Part shown: one piece after another, positions 43,931 through 58,064 of the stretch | Layout of the letters: every line of letters begins with the position of its first letter | How positions within the stretch are numbered: position 1 is the first letter of the stretch | Source of the DNA: Trametopsis cervina | Lineage: Eukaryota; Basidiomycota; Agaricomycetes; Polyporales; Irpicaceae | Direction of reading: 5' to 3' | Assembly: GCA_022385755.1 (NCBI GenBank) | Contig: MU278364.1 | Span: forward strand, 537,349 to 601,348 | DNA length: 64,000 nucleotides | Position numbers and translations under genes: made by a program | Notes under the pieces: model-generated | Told to the model about the DNA's origin: nothing | Databases searched by the model: none | Seen by the model: only the letters and a program-made list of their open reading frames with translations

Positions 43931-46900
43931 ATGACTGGCCCTCGCAACAATCTTGATGATGTCTTGCGTAGGCTGCCGCCCCCAGGTACCCCGTCCGCGA
44001 AGTCATCCACACCCCAGGGTAGCACTTCAAAGGTAAGCATGTTCACATACCCACGCTCAACACAATTATTAACACCACATTATTGACATGGGAAACCCAG
44101 GGTAAATTCAAACCAGCGGCAGCTTCCACTCCATCTACGGCGATCCCTGGCAATGTCACTGGTACGCTGAATGTCTTAATCACAGCCATGAATGGAGTTT
44201 GAAATCATTGTCTTTGGAAATCAGTCCGTAAAACCACATCGTATACATCTTTCGCGACAGCCAGCTTCGGGAAAACCAGACCAGCACCATTGGAAACATC
44301 CCACAATAGCACTGTGGTTACCGAGAAGATATCCATCTCCGCACCCCAGGCCTCTTCCTCTACCACAACCAGGATCCTCCCCGGCGATGTACACAGCCCT
44401 GGAAAAAGAGCGTCCCCTGCATCGTTCTCTAATGTCAACCCACCTTCAAAACGACCTCGCCCTTCTCTAGAACCTGAGAAGGAGAACGTATTTGAGTCCG
44501 ATACTCAGGCCGCAGACGTTAGCGACAGGGATGATAGTGGGTATGTCTCGTTCAGAGACAAAGGTAAAGGCCGCGAGCTTCCTTCTTTTTCGCGCACTAC
44601 GCCTTCGAGTGCTGTGCGGCACACGACGCCTTCGGGAATGTCAAACCCGTCTTCGAACTCGGATTCCACCCCGTCTTCGTTAAGCATCTCCCGGGGGTTT
44701 GGATCAGATCCGTCGAAGGTGATTCAAAGGAATCTCTCCCGCCCACACGTTCCAACCAGCGAGACGCTATCCCACACGACCCGAATATTCGAATTTGATT
44801 ACGGCGATTTGATGTCTGTGAGTGGAAGACTGAATGTATTCGTGTGCAGGAAGACCTACTGACTGAGTGATCGATGTCAGATGTCAGTAGAAGATTTAAA
44901 GTCACATAAATTCCAACTCGTGGACGCCCGGTCGGAGGTTATGACGCTCTGTTCTAACTTCAACGCCAGTTCTTCCGGGGCTCAGACAGCGTTTATACTT
45001 CGGAAATTCGAGTGAGTGTTGTCTTTAAATCTGTTGGACAAATGGCTTCTGCTTTGATGTGTGAGACTTGAGGCCGACTTTGTCAGTTGATGGTATATTT
45101 TGTCTTGCGTCTGATATTCGTATGTCTTCAGTGAAATTTTTCAGGACAGACTCCAGTGCGTCGAGGCCTGTATCAAAGCGGGTTCTGGTTCACATGAACG
45201 AGAACTGCCTAAGACTAAATGGCTTGCCTCTCTGGCTATTCCACCCGCGCACCCTGGTTCGGTTTCCCGTATAGAATCAGCACATCGTCTTACACCCCTT
45301 GCAGTTGAACGTAGTGTTTCAGGTGACACCACCACCGCAACCACGGACGACTATGATCTCGCTGTTGGTGACCTTGATATCAGCCTTCCGAATGACAACG
45401 TGGTAGTCGTAGAGAGCGACGACGAACTGTGGGATCAAGTTGGCTCCATCGACCATCATAACGAAGATCGTGGAGGGACCCGGACACCTAATTTTTCTGC
45501 CCTATCTTCCACCACCGAACACGTGATGGCGCCGAGAAGTGAATCTTACACGCGTACTATGGATGCAGATATACCTCTACGGAGTACCACCTCATATTCT
45601 GACATTGCGCATACTTTGAAGCATGTCTTCAAGTTGCAGACTTTCCGGCAAAACCAACTGGAGGCGATAACTTCATACATGGCTGGTCACGACGTCTTCG
45701 TACTGATGCCGACCGGAGGCGGAAAGAGTCTTTGCTTTCAACTACCCGCTGTCTGCAAGAACGTTGCAAATAACAGTGTGACGATCGTCATAGGGCCTCT
45801 TCTTTCTCTTATGCTAGATCAGGTCATGGCTTTGGAGAAGAAAGGCCTAGATATCGCGTACTTTGCTCAGGAGCAGACTGGTGCTGAGGCGAACCAAATG
45901 CATGCAAGACTCAACGATTCTGGACGAAAGCCTTGTCTGGTCTACGTCACGCCGGAGAAGTTGCTCCATAGCGATCGATTGAAGAGCGATCTACGCAGGC
46001 TTTATCAGTCCAACCAACTGGGGGGCATCGTCGTCGATGAAGCACATTGTATAACCACCTGGGGCAGATCATTTCGTGATTCGGTATGTGGTGACATATG
46101 CTTCAAGCTCCTGTGACGAGCGCGATACTCTTACAGTACACGAAGCTGGGATGGATGCGTCAAGAGTTCCCTAAAGCCCCATTCATGGCGTTGACTGCTA
46201 CGGCGAATAGGCAGGCGGTGGAGGACATTATAGATCGGCTAGGCATCAGTGGCTGCAAGCGTTTCACCATGTCGTTCAACCGCAGCAATCTATATTATGA
46301 GATCTGCCCCAAACGAGGAGACAATGCCGTACTCGAGGACATTGCTACATTCATCAAGAGTACCTACCCTCAAGACTCGGGAATCGTCTATTGCAACAAT
46401 AAGAGCAAGTGTGAACTATTTGCTGAGACGCTGAGGAAGAAGCACGGGTTTCGTGTGGCCTATTATCATGCAGATTTGAGCAGGGACGAAAAGGCGCGGC
46501 TCCAGGATGAATGGCAGTCAGGAAAGATACAATTGATCATAGCGACAGTAGGTGGTCACTGCCAGGCGACATACTCGTTATTGACACAGCCTGTCAGATT
46601 GCGTTTGGCATGGGTATCGATAAGCCTGATGGTAAGCCGACTGTTCATACCATCAAATTTTCAATACCAATTGATCTTCGGAAGTTCGATTCGTGATACA
46701 TTTTGGCATGCCATCTTCCTTGAGCAAGTGAGTATAGTAGCCTTCGCGTTTCGATTTGGCATTGTGTTCACACCACAACAGCTATTACCAGGAAACCGGC
46801 CGAGCTGGACGCGACGGCAAACCGTCTCATTGCAGATTATGTAAAGCAAATCTACCCCTCAGCCCTGAGCAAATGTCTGACGTGTTGTCCAGATTATGCG

Positions 46901-48277
46901 TTTAAGGACGCTCTCTGGCCCTTGAAATGTGCTCGGGAAGATAATAGGGACGAGGAGGACAAGGAAGACGAGAGACAGAACATCCTCCGAGTCGTTCAAT
47001 ATTGTCAGAACAAGGTTGACTGCCGCCGGGTCCAGGTGCTCAACTACTTCGATGAACGCTTCGAGCAAGGGAACTGTAACAAAAATTGTGATAACTGCCA
47101 CAACCCTACGCCGATCGTCTACGAAGATGTCAAGGACAGTGCCTGCAAGCTCATCGAGGTGGCTCGTGAAACAGGAGGCACCGTTACTCGAAACATGGTT
47201 GTGGAGATATATCTCGGGAAGACTAACAAGTCAAAGGGGTGGGAGCGTTATAATACTTTTGCCATAGGCAAGGGCGAAAGTAAGGAGCGTGCCGAACGCA
47301 TTTTTGACCATCTCTGTGCATTGGGAATATTAGAGTTAGAGGCGGAGAGGAGGTCAGACGCCGCCTGGACTAATGAATACGTGAAGGTAGGGAAATCGGA
47401 CTTCATTTGACACGACATTTCCTGATAATTGATTTGTAGGTCCCGCGCCAAGCCGATAAATTTATCGCGGAAAATTCGCCTTTGAATATGGGCTTCAGAG
47501 TCGAGAAACAGAAGAAGCCGAAGCAAAAAGGAGTCTCCGATTCAATTCCATCCGCTATGGCTGCCAGCGAACCTGGCCCCAGTCGTCCACGCGCGAAGCG
47601 TGCCAACATACGAGCTGCCGAGATTCCCGACGATCCAATCAGTCTGTATGTCTCCGATGACGATAACGTTCAAATCGCCCGTCAATCGAAGGCAAAGGCT
47701 ACTCGCCCCATTTCAGCTTCTAGCTCTATCGACCCAGTGTACACAGGAAGTGATTTCGCTAGCGGTACAGATAGTGCAGAAACCGAGTCGGACACGCAAA
47801 TAATGATTGAATGTCGGACTGCATTGACTAACAAGATCTACCAGGTATGTAGCACTGCTGATCTCACTCTTGACTCAAACTAAGGGTTCGTGATAGCTTC
47901 AAGGCAACTCAGAAGATGATCTGACCGAGCTCTTTAACGAAGACGTAGTGGGTCTGTTGTGTACCCTAATCCCCGCCGGTAAGTGTATCACCACTCGGAC
48001 GTGCGACACTGGGTCTGATATGAGCTTGTCCTTTGTCTTCCGCTTCGTAGATATTGAACAATTTCGCGATGTACTGATGCAAGACGGTGACTTCGACATC
48101 CATACCGCAAACGCGTATATCCCTGCTTTGGTGACAGAATGCATCAAATACAGGGCTCGTCTGGACGCCTTTGAAAGAAAGCGGAAACAGCACCATAAGC
48201 CAATCTCCCTCGATCAGTATGGTTATCACGTCCAAGCCATGTCCAAGCCAGCCTCAAGGACCAGGCATAAACGGTAG
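43931..48277 (+). CDS. RecQ-family DNA helicase (BLM/Sgs1-like)
   Basis: RecQ helicases unwind recombination and replication intermediates. The start MTGPRNNLDDVLRRLPPP is followed by a Ser/Pro-rich N-terminus of about 500 residues. Helicase motifs are motif 0 (FKLQTFRQNQLEAI), I (MPTGGGKSLCFQLPA, about 45710), Ia (VTIVIGPLLSLMLDQ), II (VDEAHC), III (MALTATAN) and IV (GIVYCNNKSKCELF). Motifs V and VI come from splicing: IIAT to IAFGMGIDKPD, then VRFVIHFGMP, then NYYQETGRAGRDGKP. The zinc-binding region (GNCNKNCDNC) and winged-helix RQC domain follow (about 47040-47400), then a basic tail with KQKKPKQKG. Stop TAG is at 48275-48277. The aromatic-rich loop after motif II reads TTWGRSFRDSY, unlike the usual SQWGHDFR. 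About 13 introns. Subfamily (Sgs1/BLM versus Q4/Q5) is inferred from the motif details. Confidence 0.92.
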
Positions 48278-48398
48278 CGTATATTATCAACTAGTTTGAC
48301 ATAACGATGGAGTATATATAGGCTACATTTCTTGTTTATAATACACACTAGTGTACAGTGTATATACTGACTTGTAAGATATTTGCATTTGCAGTTCT

Positions 48399-51300
48399 TC
48401 ATGGCTCTTCCCACCGCAGGGTACTGTACCATCCGTGATCCCCAAATGCTTCGTCGTTGTGGACCGTCGACTTAGACCAATGAGTGTCATGGGTTAACCA
48501 AGCAGACGTCCCAAACAACGCCCCTGTGGAGTCCAAGAGTGCTTCGAGTGTGTCGACCATATTGCGTAAAACCTCTTGTTCTGCGAACGCGTTCACTAGT
48601 GATAAACTGAGAGCGTGTATATCATCCCCCTCCACTCCCGAAATGCCCTGCTGTACGCGTTTCTCTAGTGCTTCAAGAGCATGTCGTGTCGAAGGAATGA
48701 ATTGAGGAAGGGGTTCGCGAGCTTTGAATGCGTGCTGGCAGGCAAACAGTGCGATACACACACAGGACATCTAAAGGAATTACGGGTCAGAGGTGAATAC
48801 TACGCCTATCATATACTCACAATTTCACGGCGTTCTTTTATGACATCGCTAACGGTGATTTTTCTTGGGATATTTTCGCGAATCTTCCTTAGACCAGTCA
48901 TGAGGTCTAGCATGTTCTGAAGAAGAGAGACGATACGTCGGTAGCAATGGAGCGGTTTCTATACGAATGGTCCGTTTAGTCGGATAATAGGCCATCAGCA
49001 CGACGGAACGCACTGGCAGTAGACTGAATTCGCTTTGCATTGTTATGATCAGTGCAGATAATCGATGCAGAGCGTTTCTAACTTGAAGTTCCAGTTTCAA
49101 CGCCTTGCGCCGGCCGTCTCTGCTGAATGTAGCTCTATCCTGGAAGATTTCGCTACATTCGTGTTAGCCGAACGTGCTTCCCATCTAAAAGAAGAAGACG
49201 TACTGGCTTAGAGAAAGATACAAATCAGTCAGTAGCCCTAGAGTACGGCTGGCGTCGACCAGAAAATAAACCTAGAAAAATTACATGAGGGTTTCATCAT
49301 AGCGTTGCAATGTAGTGCACACACCCGACTATGTCGAGGGAACACTAAACTATTCATCAATAAGGCTGCGAACATGCCGAGAGATATCATTCCAGCCCTA
49401 TAGAGGGACAGCACTGAAAGCCCATCAAGTCATGACGTGGGGAATGGAGAGAATATGCAGAGTGTCTCACAAGTCACCGATCCGACGGCTGGACCGTCAA
49501 CGTATTGCGCCAACGCTATACTAGGAAGTGCGATAGCGCTATGTCAAAGAGCAATGTGTCAGTAGCGAGCTTTGTTCAAACCTACGTATAACGTACGCAG
49601 GGACGGCAAAGGGGCCGAGATTCGTGCGCGTAATCAACCAGGTAACAGGTATATCTGCGACCTAAGCAAAAGAATAAGACACGAGGAATGCGACAGTTGT
49701 GGTCACCTACGGTGATCAAAGTCACAAGGCCATAAGGATTCGTCCCACATATAAGAAATGTCTGGGGGTCAGATCAGCGACAGAATTTGAGCGATTATAT
49801 AAATTGACAAACGATATAAGCATATAGACAGCCACACATTGTGCCTAACTTCAATTGGCCGACAGTTAGTCATCATCAAATCGCACGTAGCGCACCCACA
49901 CTTACTATACGAAGATAGCCAGTTCTCCAGGTCGCACCAGTATTTGTTTCGAGGACCCACAGATAACTGATACAATGATAAGGTATGAGGGACTGCTGTT
50001 GGGCCAGAACAAGGTGTCTTACCTGATTGTCATCCACTGCCCATGTGCAGACACAAACCATCGGCGACCTAAGCCGTTCGTCAGTATAATGGACTCTGAA
50101 AACCTCGAAGCCTTACCTTTGGATTCGGCAGGAAGGAAAGCGGGTAGAGACAAAAGAGCCACACCGACCGCAGCCTTGCTGGCATGCCGCAAGTGACTCG
50201 AGTTCCTCATAGCTTGTAGAAACCTCCACAGCCTGATACGTAATTTGAGTGCTCTTCGACTGGTCCAAATTTGACTACATATCTCTACGAGTCTCTTGAG
50301 GGATACGCGGCCCTTATCGCCCTCCTTGCTGGAAGTCTGCCCCGTCGAGAAACGTAGAATCGCAGCCTTCGCTGCTGTCCGTCGCACATCTACACGGTAC
50401 ACATGTTCCTGCAATCCCTGTTTGAATTCAGACTCCGCATAAGTGGTATCAATATCGCCCCTATCATCATCGAAGTTGGAGGCTGCCATTGCGTTGGGAT
50501 CGTCAGAAATGAATGGACCTGGTGCAACGCCGAGCCACGCGAGGGAGACACGCGGAAACCAGAGGCGGGACGGGGAAGTATCATACTGCTTGGCAAACCG
50601 TTCTGCTATCTGCACGGCGACGCGGATCTCATGCGCCATCTACGTAGATATAAGCATTATAGTATAGGAGAGGAGCTTTGAATACTATCAATCTCACCTG
50701 AAGTAAAGCGATCAGAGCAAGGCTACAGTTACGCGCATCTTGGGGAAGTCTGAGCTCCAGATCTGAATCGTGTTGCTTGGTGAGATTCTCGTCGAATATT
50801 TTCTTCAGAGCTTCCCTGGCGTTATCCCTAGCAGACACGAGTTTGTCCTCGGCATCACAGAGGGCTGCGAGCTGCGAGCTGGTCCATCCATGTTGTCTTG
50901 CTCGTATGCCAAAGTCTGATCTAGGGAAGGCAGATATCGGCTCTTGCTGACCGGAGAGCGGTGCCCACGAGAACAGACGAGCTGGTGGATTATTTTGATG
51001 AAACGCAAGAACTATTGTTTGTTCTATGCACCTCGTGGCTTGCAGCAGTGCCTCACCAAGTGCTCGAGCAGGCTTCTCCAGAGCCTCTGTGTAGACGTTG
51101 CGTTGGGGCAGAGATGGCGAGGGCTGTGGAGTCGCGACGTTTGAATCAAGAAAGCCAGGGGGACGGCGTATATTCTCATGCATATGGCTGTTCGGCTCTG
51201 GAGCTTTGTGGATTGGCATACCCCAGGCTAACTCGCGGCGAAGATGTTCTACTGTGCTCACGAGTGGACGGATAGATCGCACTGCCACAATGCCGATTAC

Positions 51301-52231
51301 TCCGGACCCTAAAGTCTAAACTAGCGTAGAAAACTCACAACTCAGTCGACCAATACGAAACTCGAACGCTGCTTGAGAGTAGCTGTCATTCAGCCTGACG
51401 GAGCGTTGCAACAGATCCGTCCTCAGTTTTTGATATTCTTCTTTATCCACCGGAACATCAGAGGGGTGAGGAAACGTCAACGAGAGCCCTAGCTGAAGTA
51501 ACCGATGAATAGCCATGAAGGTGGACGCCATGTCTTGCTCGAAATTGGTGGATGACCAATGTAACAAGGACATGACCAGCAGTAAGGACAGAATGCAGAT
51601 CAGCGCTGCGGAAAGAGTTATCCATAGGAAGTTACTGGAGGTGGCCAATATGTGCTACTGGAGGTCAGACCCGAATGTTTGAGATGTACCCGCAGCGGAC
51701 TCACTGAAGGATCACCAATGTCGGTCGTAAGAATCCAGATAGACACAAAACATGATATTCGAGTAGACAGTTGTAGACGGGGCAGACGGCTCTTGGCAAG
51801 TCCCGCTTTAACCCCACCTATGTCAGCTGTGCATACGACCCTGAGCAGTAAGGGGCAGACTTACCGAAAAAAGCGACGAGAACGAGAACGATAGCACACG
51901 TTGCTCTAGCATTGACCGAGTCTTGCGGATATTTTGAAGCGATGAATTTTGCCAGCGTCGAAATCGCAATGCCCAAGAAGGCACCCATTATATTGAGGAT
52001 AGTGAGTTCGAGCTGCTGTGCGAGGCTCGCCTGTACCGAGAATACGAGCTCTTTGAGTGTCAGAACGAGAAACGCATATTTGCCTCCGAAATGCGAGAGC
52101 GGGCGTATAACAATGACCATACAGCAGAGAAAGGTGGAGAGGAGCCTTGCGACTGGTCGTTTTGAAGAGAGATGAGTTGCATATTTTGCACAGACGTTCA
52201 GCGAGTCCTGTAGGGCTTGCCAGGGCAACAT
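48399..52231 (-). CDS. BRE4/ArAE-type multi-pass membrane protein
   Basis: The family covers yeast Bre4 (linked to brefeldin A sensitivity) and aromatic-acid-exporter-like transporters with two hydrophobic blocks. The ATG at 52229-52231 starts MLPWQALQDSLN. The N-terminal membrane block includes ARLLSTFLCCMVIVIRPL, FLVLTLKELVFSVQA, ILNIMGAFLGIAISTLAKFI, ATCAIVLVLVAFF and LWITLSAALICILSLLLVMS. A long soluble middle follows (50630-51290), then the second block: HASKAAVGVALLSLPAFLP, MTISYLWVLETNTGATWRTG, LGTMCGCLYAYI, LICGTNPYGLVTLIT, VADIPVTWLITRTNLGPFA. The C-terminal soluble domain ends GDHGWYSTLRWEEP at 48399. Many very short exons in 49560-49960 make the exact model uncertain, and extra N-terminal exons upstream of 52231 are possible. 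Substrate is unknown. Its end is 121 bp from the end of the RecQ gene. Confidence 0.78.
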
Positions 52232-52834
52232 ATGGTCTGGTTTTCGGTTTCAGGGGCTGGGCAGGGTCCTGAGGACGATGTCAGGCAGGAGAGCATGGGG
52301 CTTTTACGAGCGTGGACGGGGAGAGGTACATGGAAGCATGAAGGTGAGCGATCACAGCGGATGCTATGAATTTGCACAATTCTGTCGCAGTGGCTACATA
52401 CACGTGCTGCCAGACGTTCCGCCGCACGTCCCCTGGCCATACATCTGCTGAGTACAGTTGACTACTTTGCATAGCGCACTCAGCACACTTGCGTCGTATA
52501 CAGTATCTAGTGCTTCTGCGCAGTCTCTATTCGCTCGCGTTCGTGTGGCTGTGACTCACGGTGACTGACCCAGAATATGCAAGAACGGCGCCAACATGAT
52601 CTGCGGGTGTTACATATGTCAATAGGGGTTCACCGTAAAGGAGGCATGTTAGGATCGGTGTGAGGAACCCTCATCAGTAGACAAAAAGTCAACTACGAAA
52701 CTCTTCACAGTCGAATTCTACACAATGCGACAGTCTTCAGGAAGTCTCATGCACATAACGGTCTTACTGCGTCATAATATTCACTTACAAGATACTCTCC
52801 GTATGCTACTGTGATCGGTCATGATAGGCACACC
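52232..52834. other. Intergenic: upstream of BRE4-like gene and 3' flank of GAL7
   Basis: Both neighbours are on the minus strand. Hydrophobic minus-strand frames at 52281-52472 may be leader or a missed 5' exon of the BRE4-like gene. No separate gene is supported. Confidence 0.45.
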
Positions 52835-54198
52835 TTATACGTCCCCTAGTCCGCTCGAATCATCATCCAAGTAGTGCACATCCGATAGAGCACGAAGACG
52901 TGTAGCAGCTTGCTCAGGTGTCAGATCTCGCTGCGGTTCTGCCATTAATTCAAAGCTGTACAAAGGTGAGGGCGCTGTCCTTGCGATGCATGCAGCGGGT
53001 ACGCACCCGACCAAGAACTTTCGCACACTAGCGCTCCTCAGAAGCGGAGGTGTGAAGTGAAGATGGAGATGGGCAATGTCGTCTTCATCATCCACGGAGG
53101 AGTTCTGCGAAGGGAGAGGTCGCTGGTGGATACCCATTGAGTAGGCAAATGAACAGCGGAACAAATTATCGTAACGCTTGGTCACGATAGACAACGCGTT
53201 GGCAAAAGCAAGCTTCTCGTCGGAAGTAAGGTGGAGGATAGATGAGATATGTCGTTTGTGAGGGAGAACTGGTCGTATCGTGAGACTCCCAGCTGACTCG
53301 AGTATCCGAACAGCTGCAGGATACTCACGCAATATTTCAAACGGCCAAATTGCCCACCAAGGCACCAATGCTACCCAATGATCGTTCTTGTACACAACTC
53401 TCCCTTCGTCTTCTCTTACTCTGGTCTCAAAATGAGCGTACTCGCATAACAAACAGGGATTACCCTGCGGACCTGTCGGAGCCTCGGAAGGAGAGGCTGC
53501 CGAAAGCGAGTAGCTTTTCAAGTTCCTGAGCTCAGTAGCAGGCAAAGTCGGGACCACCGATAGCGACCACACCTGGCCGTGGGGGTGAGGGTTCGAACAC
53601 CCCATCATAGCACCTTTGTTCTGTAAACGGGGATCATGACGCACGTTGATTTATACGTACAGCGGCCGTACCTCGAAGATTTGAATGTACTTGATGCCCT
53701 CTTTTTGTCCTCTTTTCTCATATATGCTGCACCATTCCGCGACGACCTTCTCGATGTCACGAATCTGGAGCCTGGCCAGTGTAAGATCGTGTCGTCGATG
53801 AAAGGTCAAGACGTCGCATCCGCCCTGCACGGGCTCTGTCTGCAGCAGGGGATGAAGGGCTGGGGGAGCAGATGGGCCTGGAGGGGGCAGTACTGCAGCG
53901 TAGTCGTTTTCAAAGACAAACGTCTGCTCGTAGTCTTCATTGGTCGAACCACCAGCGCGCTCATTCCCCGGACAAAGGTAGCATTTGGGATCGTATTCCG
54001 GCAAGTTGGATGGCTGCGGCGGCTCTGTCTGTCCTTGCCAAGGTCGTTTCATGCGATGAGGAGATACAAGCGTGTATTCATTCGTGAGAGGGTTCACTGA
54101 GAGGAGTCTGGCGTTAGAACTGTGAAATGTAGATACTGCGTGGGACACCGACATCTGCGATGAGGGTGTGAAGTTGGATCGAAAGGAACTTCAGCCAT
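52835..54198 (-). CDS. GAL7: Galactose-1-phosphate uridylyltransferase
   Basis: It moves UMP from UDP-glucose to galactose-1-phosphate in the Leloir pathway, in the cytosol. The best start is ATG 54196-54198 (MAEVPFDPTSHPHRR). A 41-nt intron (donor GTGTCC, branch TTCTAACG, acceptor CCAG) joins it to LLSVNPLTNEYTLVSPHRMKRPWQG. The in-frame ATG at 54154 would lose the conserved HPHRR start. Zinc/nucleotide motifs include CYLCPGNERAGG, then FENDYAAV, the active-site SNPHPHGQVWS and CLLCEYAHFE. An in-frame 60-nt intron (GTGAGT...CCAG) joins WPFEIL to LPHKRHISS. The C-terminal half has HLHLHFTPPLLRS and FLVGCV. Ends GLGDV at 52835. About 370 aa, normal. No GAL1 or GAL10 partner is in the window. 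It is divergent from DDX41. Confidence 0.93.
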
Positions 54199-54456
54199 TA
54201 TGGTAGAGCCTTGCTGTACGAGCTGTAATTAGCTTTAATAACGAAGATGGATAGTGACGAAGGGGAGGGTACAGTACAGTACAGTAGCCCATCCTCATGA
54301 TGATCAGTCAGAAGCTGGTAAAAGCTAACGTTGATTTATCATAGCGGTCCCAGGCGGTCCGGTCAGTATCCCGGGCGTCTAGTCTACGCTTGTACAGCGG
54401 CATCGCAATAGCAAGTACTCACTGTTCACGGTGACCACACTCTCAGTGCCTATCAA

Positions 54457-56785
<2,329 letters not shown>

Positions 56786-57020
56786 TTATCTCTTGTGTTG
56801 TTGTAAACTACTTCATCTGATGCTCGAGCGCAATTTACGTGCCCGAAACATGATTCCTATATCGGGCAAACAGGGCTTTGTGGCGTTGATGCCGACTTGA
56901 GGTTAAATGTTGACGACGACCGCCCGTATCACCAGTTCCATTGCCAGAGCCTACAGGTCCTACAAGTGCAGACAAATAACTCACTTTCACAAGACTTTAT
57001 CACGTCCGCGTACGCAAAAT

Positions 57021-58027
57021 ATGATCCAACCCAAGGTGTTGTCCTCTGGAGAACTGGCTCCGTCGGATGCCAAGTGAGCGATCAGAGTAATCCTATGTGA
57101 TGCTCACACCAACCATCGTGTCAGATGGATTACATTGAAGAAGATAAACTGGAGAGACCAGGACAACAAGGACAGAGTATGGGAATCCGCTGAACGGACA
57201 ACTAGAGGCTCGTCCGGAATTGACGGTCGGTGATTAGCACATAATCGCGCCAATGTCGCCTACTTGTTTCACAGCTGTGGCAGTACTTGCAATCCTTCGT
57301 TCTGAGACGAATGCTTTTCCGACCTCAACCGTCATCATTGAACAATTCCGCCCTCTAGTTAATTCATTTGTTGTAGGTGCGTGATTAGGTTGGATATGTC
57401 CTGTTTGTGGCATTACAACAACCTGGCTGTATACTTTCTAGAGCTTCCTGCAGGTCAGACGTCGACATCTTTTCGAAGGCATTGAGGGTTTGACACCGTT
57501 TGATTGCAATTGCAGGTCTTATTGACAAAGGTGAGAGTGCGGAGGAGGCCGCTATAAGAGAGTTAGAAGAGGAAACCGGATACAAGGCACGGAAAGTAAT
57601 CGAGAGCTCTCCAGTTCTGGTGGCTGACCCGGGTGAGAACCTTCTCTTCCAAGGAGACAAACCACTCATCAGATGGACCCAGGTATGACCAACGCAAACA
57701 TGAAGCTGGTAGTTGTCGACGTCCTTTTCCCCGACAAACTGGAAGTATATGATCAGAAACTGGATGCTGGCGAATTCATAACGAGACGGGTGGTAGAGAT
57801 AAGTAAGCTCACGGAAGAGTTCAAAGGTGCGTGGAGAGTCGCTACATTCCCGCCCCTGTACTGAGGCTCTACCGGTGTAGACTACGAGAAGAAGGTTGAG
57901 CATGCTTGACCATTGTCCGCACGAGCTCTAAACTAACTGAATGCAGGGGTTTACTATCGATGCAAAACTGGCGCATTTTGCCCGCGGATATGATATAGCA
58001 AAGAGGTTGGCAGAAGGTGAACTTTAA
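57021..58027 (+). CDS. YSA1: Nudix ADP-ribose pyrophosphatase (Ysa1/NUDT5-like)
   Basis: It hydrolyses ADP-ribose to AMP and ribose-5-phosphate. The likely start is ATG 57021 ([18 protein letters not shown]); an upstream start is possible. Splicing gives [59 protein letters not shown], then a 12-nt microexon at 57441-57452 coding ELPA, and the Nudix box [23 protein letters not shown] (57516 on), whose G, R, E, EE, E residues fit the GX5EX7REUXEEXGU signature. The C-terminal half has [17 protein letters not shown] and [15 protein letters not shown], ending TAA 58025-58027. The ELPAG motif carried by the microexon is part of the ADP-ribose-binding signature, so its inclusion is needed for function. 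It ends 37 bp from SDA1's end. Confidence 0.9.
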
Positions 58028-58064
58028 ATACTATGCTGGGTGTAAGAACAACAGCGGGCTTGTA

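Noticed and set aside
54152..54154. ATG 54154 as the start of GAL7
   Set aside because: The upstream ATG at 54198 with a 41-nt intron gives the conserved HPHRR start, which the downstream ATG loses.
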